Positions 58,475 through 64,000 of a stretch of 64,000 bases of DNA are shown in pieces. Made by a program: the position numbers and the translations under genes. Under the pieces are notes generated by a model. That model was not told where the DNA came from and searched no databases. It saw only the letters and a list, made by a program, of their open reading frames with translations. The DNA comes from Paenibacillus sp. E222 (GTDB lineage Bacteria > Bacillota > Bacilli > Paenibacillales > Paenibacillaceae), in NCBI RefSeq assembly GCF_013401555.1, contig NZ_CP058552.1, positions 4,526,001 to 4,590,000 on the forward strand, given 5' to 3'. The stretch's first letter is position 1, and each line of letters starts with the position of its first letter.

Positions 58475-61400
58475 ATGGTCAAAAGGAAGCTTTTTTTCTT
58501 CATCGTTTTCATGTTGACGATCGTAGTTCCTTCCAGCCTGATCGGAATAAGGGCCGCTTATGCGGAGACCTTACCTTATCAGACCATTATCATCGATGAC
58601 GGGAGCATTAAGATTAATGATGTTGTGACACCTGATGCGGGTAACGAGAACAATGGATATTCGGCTCCAAATTGGACCACAAGCACAGGGGTGAAGGGGT
58701 ATGATCTTTCAAGCACCCAATATACGAGTACAGCAGGCAGAACGATCACATGGAATCCACGCTTGGAAGCAGGAACCGCGAAAATATCTTTCTATAAGCT
58801 GGATTGGGCGGATAAGGCTGATAGCAATGTGAAAATCGAAATTGTTCATAATGGAACGACGGATGTAGTCTTTATGGATCTAAGACCCTCATCTGGCGCT
58901 CCAGCAGGTTGGGTTGATTTGGGAGAGTACTATTTTTCCGGAGTTGGTGAAGAATTCGTTAAATTGACTCGGTCTACCGGCACCACGAACACGATCCTTA
59001 CGCGTGCGGATGCGGTCAAGTTCGAAGGGAATATAAGGCAGAAAGAACCACATAAGACGATCATCATTGATGATGGAAGCCTCACAATTGATAATGTCGT
59101 CACTGTTGATTCAGGCAATGTCAATAACGGGTTCTCCGCTCCTTATTGGACCACAAGCGCAGGAGTGAAGGGATACAATAATTCCAGTTCCAAATACACA
59201 GACGCTGTAGGTAGAACGATCACATGGAATCCGCGCTTGGAAGCAGGGACGGCGAGAATATCGTTCTATAAGCTGGATTGGGCGGATAAAGCAGACAGTA
59301 ATGTGAAAATTGAGATTGTTCATAACGGGATAACGGATGTCAAGTTTATGGATCTAAGACCTTCGTCAGGTCCATCGGTTGGATGGGTGGATCTCGGGGA
59401 GTATGAGTTTAGTGGTAATGATAGCGAATTTGTCAGGCTGACTCGAACGCAACCTACGACGGGGACAATTATTACACGGGCCGATGCAGTCAAGTTCGAA
59501 GGAAATATCCGACAGCAAGCACCACCGTTGCCCCCGCTGCGGAGCCGCACATTAGCGAATCTCAGTTACACGGAAAAAGGCAGCATCGAAAATGCTAACT
59601 ATAAGGCGACCTTCTATGAGGCAGCATGGGATGGGGGCAAATCCATCGTTCGTGACATGTTCTACAAGAACACGGACACGGGAAACTGGATGCCGATTAA
59701 TAATGTATCGGAAAGACTTGAGGAGCAATGGGTTTTATTGGATGGGAATGCGGGCAGCCGAACCAATTACTACGATACGATGAACAAACGCTGGATTACA
59801 TTCGACGAGGTCCATTTTCCAGACAGCCACACGGCGGTATTAACCGATTCTACGCATGGCAGTGATTACGATTTTGAAGTGAACTGGTCCATGGCAGGGG
59901 ATAAACCAGATGTTTCCTTTGCTTTTACACCTCGCCGCGACGGCAATTATGTTATAGGATATCAGTCCTTCACAACAGAGGCAGTCTCGGGCATCAATGA
60001 AGTGTTAAATGGATTCAGGTCCCATGCCAAAATGGTAGGTACGGTGGAATCAACAAGCTTGAGAGAGCTGAGCGCTCCGATGAGCCTGGTTGAGAAAAAT
60101 GATGGTTCGGGAAATCCATTGACGTATGGTGTTTTTGTACCTTCGGCAGAGCTTCCGATTGAATTTGAACCGACGGGAGGCGTTACGAAACAACGGCTTG
60201 GCATGAGCCTGGTCAACAACGAAGGCAGCGTGCAGCCAATCCTGTATGCGCCTCAATTAGGGACTTATTCGCAAATGACCGCAGAAAGCACTTATCAATT
60301 TCATATGGGGCTAATCGCTCAAAAAAGCAATCTGTATGAGTCCTACGCGGATATTCTTCGCAATGAGTACGGTTATTCAGCATACCGGGAAAATGTGTCA
60401 GATCAGTCGCTCACTGACGCGATGTTCAATATGATCGATTTGCTTAAGATTGAGCCGCAAGGGGACGACTCTGTCAATTATGTCCCGTCACCCAGCGGGT
60501 GGTGGAGCCGTGCCAAGGGCTTTATTGATATCGAAAACGAGGATAGCGTCCGAACAAGCTCGAATGCGGTTCTTTTGGGGGCTTACTATTTGACTGGGGA
60601 TGACCAGCTATACGATACGAGAGCACTGCCGTCCGTCCAGTATGGCGTATCGCGAAACGGTATCGGTTGGTCGCCGACCCAGAAGAAAGTTTACGGTGTG
60701 CCTTCCTTATGGAAAATGGCTACTCTGCCGTTCGATGTTTCAAGCGTAGCCGCCGTCAATCAGATGATGGGCACTTCGGCAGGAATTGGGGCGCTGGCAC
60801 AGGAAGAGTACCTCATGCGTGATCCTGACCAGAAAGACCGGGGGCCTGTCATTCAACCCCTGATGATGTATCGTATGACAGGAGAGGCCCAGTATTTGCA
60901 GGCTGCCAAGGATGCAGCCGATAGTTATATCTTGCAATATATCGATACGCCTGCAACCGTGGATGTGAGTAAAAATGAGTTCATTTATTATTATAGCAAG
61001 CTGTGGATGGAGATCTTGGAGCTATATGAGGAAACTCAAGATCCCAAATATTTGAATGCCGCTTATAAGGAAGCCAAACGGTATGCAACCATGTTCGTTG
61101 CTCGTCCAGTTCCTGAAGGAAACGTTACGATTCCGCAGCCAGAGACGTATAATTACGCGGAGTCGTTCCATTGGCCGGAAAGTGGTAAATTTCAATATCC
61201 TAGGCTCAAGCTTCCAGAAGATATAGCTGGAGGCGTTCAAGCTGCGAGTTGGCTGGTTTCACCGAGCGGATTGACGTTTGAAGCAGGAAGTACAACCGGC
61301 TATTATCGGATGAATGCTCAGGAAGCTCCATTCATGCTGAGATTGTCGCTTTATACAGGGGATAAACTGCTGCAGGATATTGCTCATAATGCGGTTATTG

Positions 61401-63538
61401 GCCGATATTCCAGTTATCCAGGTTATTACTATAAGGGTTTCGCCGTTAGTCAACTTGAATCAGACTTTCCGCTGGAAGGCCCCAGCGGGGCTACATCCAT
61501 CTATTACCACCATATTCCGGGGCAGCTTGGGCAAACGATGGATTATTTGATCAGCGAACAATCATTAAAATCGAACGGGAGTATTACATTTCCTTCCGTA
61601 TTTGAAACGAATTTTTTATGGTTCAAATATCACCTCTATGGGAATAAACCAGGTCAATTTTATGGCAATTCCGACGTTTGGCTTTGGATGCCCAAGGGGA
61701 TTATTAAGACCAACCATCCTCAATTGAATTGGATAACGGGTGAGAGCGGTGATAAATTCTACATCGGGCTAAGCAATGCATCGTCAGAAGAAATTCAGAC
61801 TCCGATTGAATTGAATGAACAAATCATTGGATTCAACCCAACACAGGATTATACCGTAACGATCATCCGCGACAATGGTACACCAGAGCAAGCAGTTATG
61901 AGTGGCGGAATCATTCAAGCCACGGTTTCAGGCAAGGGCATCACCGCTATCATTGTAGAAGGACTTAACATTGATGTGCCGCTGCATCAGGTTAGAACGG
62001 CTGAACCATCGGATGCAAGCTATTTCTTTGATACCCACAGTCCAATTGATGCGGTTAAAGGCATGCTGATGGTTAAACCCGACGAAACGGTCTATGATGC
62101 ATATGTGCAGGCCAAAACGACGAAACCAGCGACAATCCATTATTCCTTGGATGGCGGGGCTACGTATACAACCGTCCCAGATACGATATACCCGATGGAA
62201 TGGTCGATACGGGTGAATGATTTATCCCAAACCTTCACGTATTACGTGGAATCAGAGGGGAAACAGACCCGCAAGCGGACACTTTATCTGCCTGATCAGG
62301 TTACGGAAACTCCAGTCCAACCCGATGGGCAGGAGAGTTCATCTATCATAGTGGATAATACGGAGGCGGAGACAGAAGGCGTCTGGATAAGGGATACGAC
62401 GGCTGACAACTATTACTATGATAACTATGTGTATGCCAAATCTACGGCTGGCACAGCGACAAGCAAAATGAGATGGCGGCCTGAGCTGCCGGAAAGTGTC
62501 ACTTACAGTGTGTATTACAAGATTCCGCAAATCACCGCTGCGAGTGAAAATTGGACAACGAATGCCTCATTTACCGTGTATTACAGCGGAGGCTCCGAGA
62601 CGGTTACTGTTGATGAGACAGCAGCGAATGGTACTTGGGTGCACCTAGGGGATTATCCTTTTGCTGCAGGCGATAGCGGGTACGTGGAACTAACCAACAA
62701 GGCCAACAAGTCTCGGGTCGTTGCCGATGCGATCATGTGGGTGGACGCGAACCAGATACCGCAATTGGAGTCTGCTGTGATCCTGTCTGATCGGAACGAG
62801 CTGCAGATGACTCAAACCGCACAGCTGAGCGTAACCGGCTATTTGGATAACGGTTTGATCGGTGATCTAACACAGGCCAATGTACAGTATTTCGTTGATC
62901 GTACGGATCTGGCCGAAGTGGATAGCAGTGGCTTGTTGACCCTTCTAAATCTCGATGGGGATACGAATCACATTGAGGTATGGGCCACAGTAACGATTGA
63001 TGGTGTGACCTTAACCACACCACCTTTGAACATCACGATTAAGGACCTAACGGTTATCGTGGACAGTACAAATACAACTGGGTTGTACACGACAGAAGGG
63101 TCTTGGAGTCAAAGCAATTTAGCCGGATACAAAATTGGGGTTAAATCCCGTTACTCAACAGTTGAAGGATCATCCGCAACTTGGAAAGGCCAGTTTCCAG
63201 AGGGGAAATATACGGTCTCGATCTACAAGCTCGTCCATACGACGGGTAACGATAATCATGTCAAAGTGGAAGTGAAGCATAAGACGGGTACCGAGGTCAC
63301 CTATATCGATGCAACGGTCGGCTCATCGGGTTGGGTTAATCTAGGAACGTTCGACTTTACGGGTGACGGCAGCGAGTATGTCCGGTTAACCAGGGTTACG
63401 CCTACAACGGTAGACCCGCCAACGCTTCCTGCAGATATGATCTATACGAGGGCTGATGCAGTTATGTTCGAACGGCATTCCGATGATTCGGAGCTGCTTG
63501 CAAATGAAGCTCAAGGTGAACCGACACTTTCTGAATAA
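58475..63538 (+). CDS. Giant secreted multidomain protein, putative polysaccharide-active enzyme
   Basis: From ATG 58475 (GGAGAG upstream; GTG 58466 possible) the protein has 1687 residues. A signal peptide ends near AYA|E (30). Two golvesin-like beta domains in tandem (about 32-190 and 190-347) are followed by a beta-sandwich (350-620), an alpha-helical region with many Trp/Tyr (about 635-1060) that looks like an (alpha/alpha) toroid, another beta region to about 1260, a golvesin-like domain (1289-1424), an Ig-like Big_2-type stretch (1430-1520) and a final golvesin-like domain (1527-1667). The helical core could be a lyase or glycosidase but no catalytic motif was recognised. No anchor is present. 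It is last in the region and shares promoter motif B. Confidence 0.72.
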   Translation: MVKRKLFFFIVFMLTIVVPSSLIGIRAAYAETLPYQTIIIDDGSIKINDVVTPDAGNENNGYSAPNWTTSTGVKGYDLSSTQYTSTAGRTITWNPRLEAGTAKISFYKLDWADKADSNVKIEIVHNGTTDVVFMDLRPSSGAPAGWVDLGEYYFSGVGEEFVKLTRSTGTTNTILTRADAVKFEGNIRQKEPHKTIIIDDGSLTIDNVVTVDSGNVNNGFSAPYWTTSAGVKGYNNSSSKYTDAVGRTITWNPRLEAGTARISFYKLDWADKADSNVKIEIVHNGITDVKFMDLRPSSGPSVGWVDLGEYEFSGNDSEFVRLTRTQPTTGTIITRADAVKFEGNIRQQAPPLPPLRSRTLANLSYTEKGSIENANYKATFYEAAWDGGKSIVRDMFYKNTDTGNWMPINNVSERLEEQWVLLDGNAGSRTNYYDTMNKRWITFDEVHFPDSHTAVLTDSTHGSDYDFEVNWSMAGDKPDVSFAFTPRRDGNYVIGYQSFTTEAVSGINEVLNGFRSHAKMVGTVESTSLRELSAPMSLVEKNDGSGNPLTYGVFVPSAELPIEFEPTGGVTKQRLGMSLVNNEGSVQPILYAPQLGTYSQMTAESTYQFHMGLIAQKSNLYESYADILRNEYGYSAYRENVSDQSLTDAMFNMIDLLKIEPQGDDSVNYVPSPSGWWSRAKGFIDIENEDSVRTSSNAVLLGAYYLTGDDQLYDTRALPSVQYGVSRNGIGWSPTQKKVYGVPSLWKMATLPFDVSSVAAVNQMMGTSAGIGALAQEEYLMRDPDQKDRGPVIQPLMMYRMTGEAQYLQAAKDAADSYILQYIDTPATVDVSKNEFIYYYSKLWMEILELYEETQDPKYLNAAYKEAKRYATMFVARPVPEGNVTIPQPETYNYAESFHWPESGKFQYPRLKLPEDIAGGVQAASWLVSPSGLTFEAGSTTGYYRMNAQEAPFMLRLSLYTGDKLLQDIAHNAVIGRYSSYPGYYYKGFAVSQLESDFPLEGPSGATSIYYHHIPGQLGQTMDYLISEQSLKSNGSITFPSVFETNFLWFKYHLYGNKPGQFYGNSDVWLWMPKGIIKTNHPQLNWITGESGDKFYIGLSNASSEEIQTPIELNEQIIGFNPTQDYTVTIIRDNGTPEQAVMSGGIIQATVSGKGITAIIVEGLNIDVPLHQVRTAEPSDASYFFDTHSPIDAVKGMLMVKPDETVYDAYVQAKTTKPATIHYSLDGGATYTTVPDTIYPMEWSIRVNDLSQTFTYYVESEGKQTRKRTLYLPDQVTETPVQPDGQESSSIIVDNTEAETEGVWIRDTTADNYYYDNYVYAKSTAGTATSKMRWRPELPESVTYSVYYKIPQITAASENWTTNASFTVYYSGGSETVTVDETAANGTWVHLGDYPFAAGDSGYVELTNKANKSRVVADAIMWVDANQIPQLESAVILSDRNELQMTQTAQLSVTGYLDNGLIGDLTQANVQYFVDRTDLAEVDSSGLLTLLNLDGDTNHIEVWATVTIDGVTLTTPPLNITIKDLTVIVDSTNTTGLYTTEGSWSQSNLAGYKIGVKSRYSTVEGSSATWKGQFPEGKYTVSIYKLVHTTGNDNHVKVEVKHKTGTEVTYIDATVGSSGWVNLGTFDFTGDGSEYVRLTRVTPTTVDPPTLPADMIYTRADAVMFERHSDDSELLANEAQGEPTLSE
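58570..59517 (+). repeat. 474-bp tandem repeat within the giant gene
   Basis: Two copies of a 158-codon unit start near 58570 and 59044. Both nucleotide and protein match closely: WNPRLEAGTA, SFYKLDWADKADSNVKIEIV and FMDLRPSSG occur in both at the same offset. The similarity at DNA level, including AACGATCACATGGAATCC, suggests a recent duplication of the domain. Confidence 0.85.
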
Positions 63539-63610
63539 TGGCAGTGAATTGCGAATGGAAGTGGAACTAAGGTAAGTAATGTTAAACAAATGATTGTAAA
63601 ATAACATAAG

Positions 63611-63646
63611 AGCCGAGTGGATGAGAACGATCCATTCGGCTTTTTT
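63611..63646 (+). terminator. Terminator of the giant secreted-protein gene
   Basis: AGCCGAGTGGAT (63611-63622) pairs with ATCCATTCGGCT (63630-63641) with one G.T, followed by six T. Confidence 0.9.
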
Positions 63647-63704
63647 GTTGAGTAATGGCGTATATCAGTATCTTCAGAAAGGATTCAGTTACAAGAACTC
63701 CAGG

Positions 63705-64000
63705 TTAATCATTAAATTCAACAAATACATGCATATTTCGATCTACTCCTGCGATCCCGGTTGTTTGTTTAATATCCAAAAATTCAAGTCGTTCTTCCCA
63801 TTCAACTCTTTCATGATCCGATTCATCTGCGTAATATTCAAAAATATACGTTAAGACAAATGCATTAATGGTGGAGACTCCGTTCTTCAATTGTACCCAC
63901 TCTTGAGGGATAACAACTTGATTCTGCTCAGCTAAGACCGTATTCCCCGAGAAATTGAGAATTAGCTCTTGTCCTTGATTTTTAATTGTCGTTATTTTTT
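63705..64000 (-). CDS. Hypothetical protein, C-terminal part (5' end outside window)
   Basis: A minus-strand frame is open from the window end to the TAA at 63705-63707, giving at least 98 residues. The sequence has no internal stop, and a mix of beta-type residues (QELILNFSG, QVVIPQEWVQL) is followed by a Tyr/Phe/Glu-rich part ending HVFVEFND. The TTG at 63890 is not needed as a start. No family was recognised. Confidence 0.55.
   Translation of the reverse strand, partial: KITTIKNQGQELILNFSGNTVLAEQNQVVIPQEWVQLKNGVSTINAFVLTYIFEYYADESDHERVEWEERLEFLDIKQTTGIAGVDRNMHVFVEFND

Overview
The window looks like chromosomal DNA of a Paenibacillus-type member of the Bacillota. The evidence is Shine-Dalgarno sites of the AGGAGG type, frequent TTG/GTG starts, intrinsic terminators, an S-layer-homology (SLH) anchored glucanase, two YesM/YesN sensor-regulator pairs beside LplABC-type sugar ABC transporters, and a LicT/BglP-type PTS system. 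No rRNA, tRNA, CRISPR array, insertion sequence or prophage gene was seen.

Layout. 0-6 kb: the end of a MarR regulator, a GntR/FCD regulator, and a divergent phnD-phnC-phnE-phnE transporter operon ending in a tyrosine-phosphatase-like enzyme. 6-11 kb: a nucleoside salvage operon with a Mga/PRD-like regulator, DeoD phosphorylase, NCS2 permease and CNT-type nucleoside transporter. 11.5-12.5 kb: a branched-chain aminotransferase. 12.7-17.3 kb: a beta-glucoside PTS unit (licT, bglP, GH1 6-phospho-beta-glucosidase) with a promoter, a cre site and two antiterminator RNA targets. 17.5-25.6 kb: accessory single genes, including LuxR/GAF and MerR regulators, an SDR, VOC, GNAT, small membrane proteins, a second NCS2 permease behind an attenuator-like leader, a CPBP protease and an isochorismatase-family hydrolase. 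25.8-31.4 kb: a secreted copper-amine-oxidase-N/PKD-like protein behind an ECF-type promoter, an orphan SecA2-like ATPase and a methyltransferase.

31.7-63.5 kb is a polysaccharide-use region. It holds a GH51 arabinofuranosidase with a divergent ArsR-type sensor, a lichenase, a first solute-binding protein/YesN/YesM/permease set ending in a 1486-residue SLH-GH16-CBM glucanase, and a second permease/permease/solute-binding/YesM/YesN set that runs into a FAD-dependent oxidoreductase and an SGNH hydrolase. A 1687-residue secreted multidomain protein follows. A partial hypothetical gene closes the window on the minus strand.

How it works together (inference): extracellular enzymes cut beta-1,3 and beta-1,3-1,4 glucans, arabinose side chains and an unidentified polymer; the two ABC systems import oligosaccharides; beta-glucosides enter through the PTS. 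Promoter comparison suggests two separate YesMN regulons. One motif pair precedes the solute-binding gene at 35.6 kb and the permease operon at 40.9 kb. A different pair precedes the operon at 47.7 kb and the giant secreted protein at 58.5 kb. The second regulon, with a cytoplasmic FAD enzyme, an SGNH esterase and a large uncharacterised secreted protein, is the best candidate here for an undescribed system.
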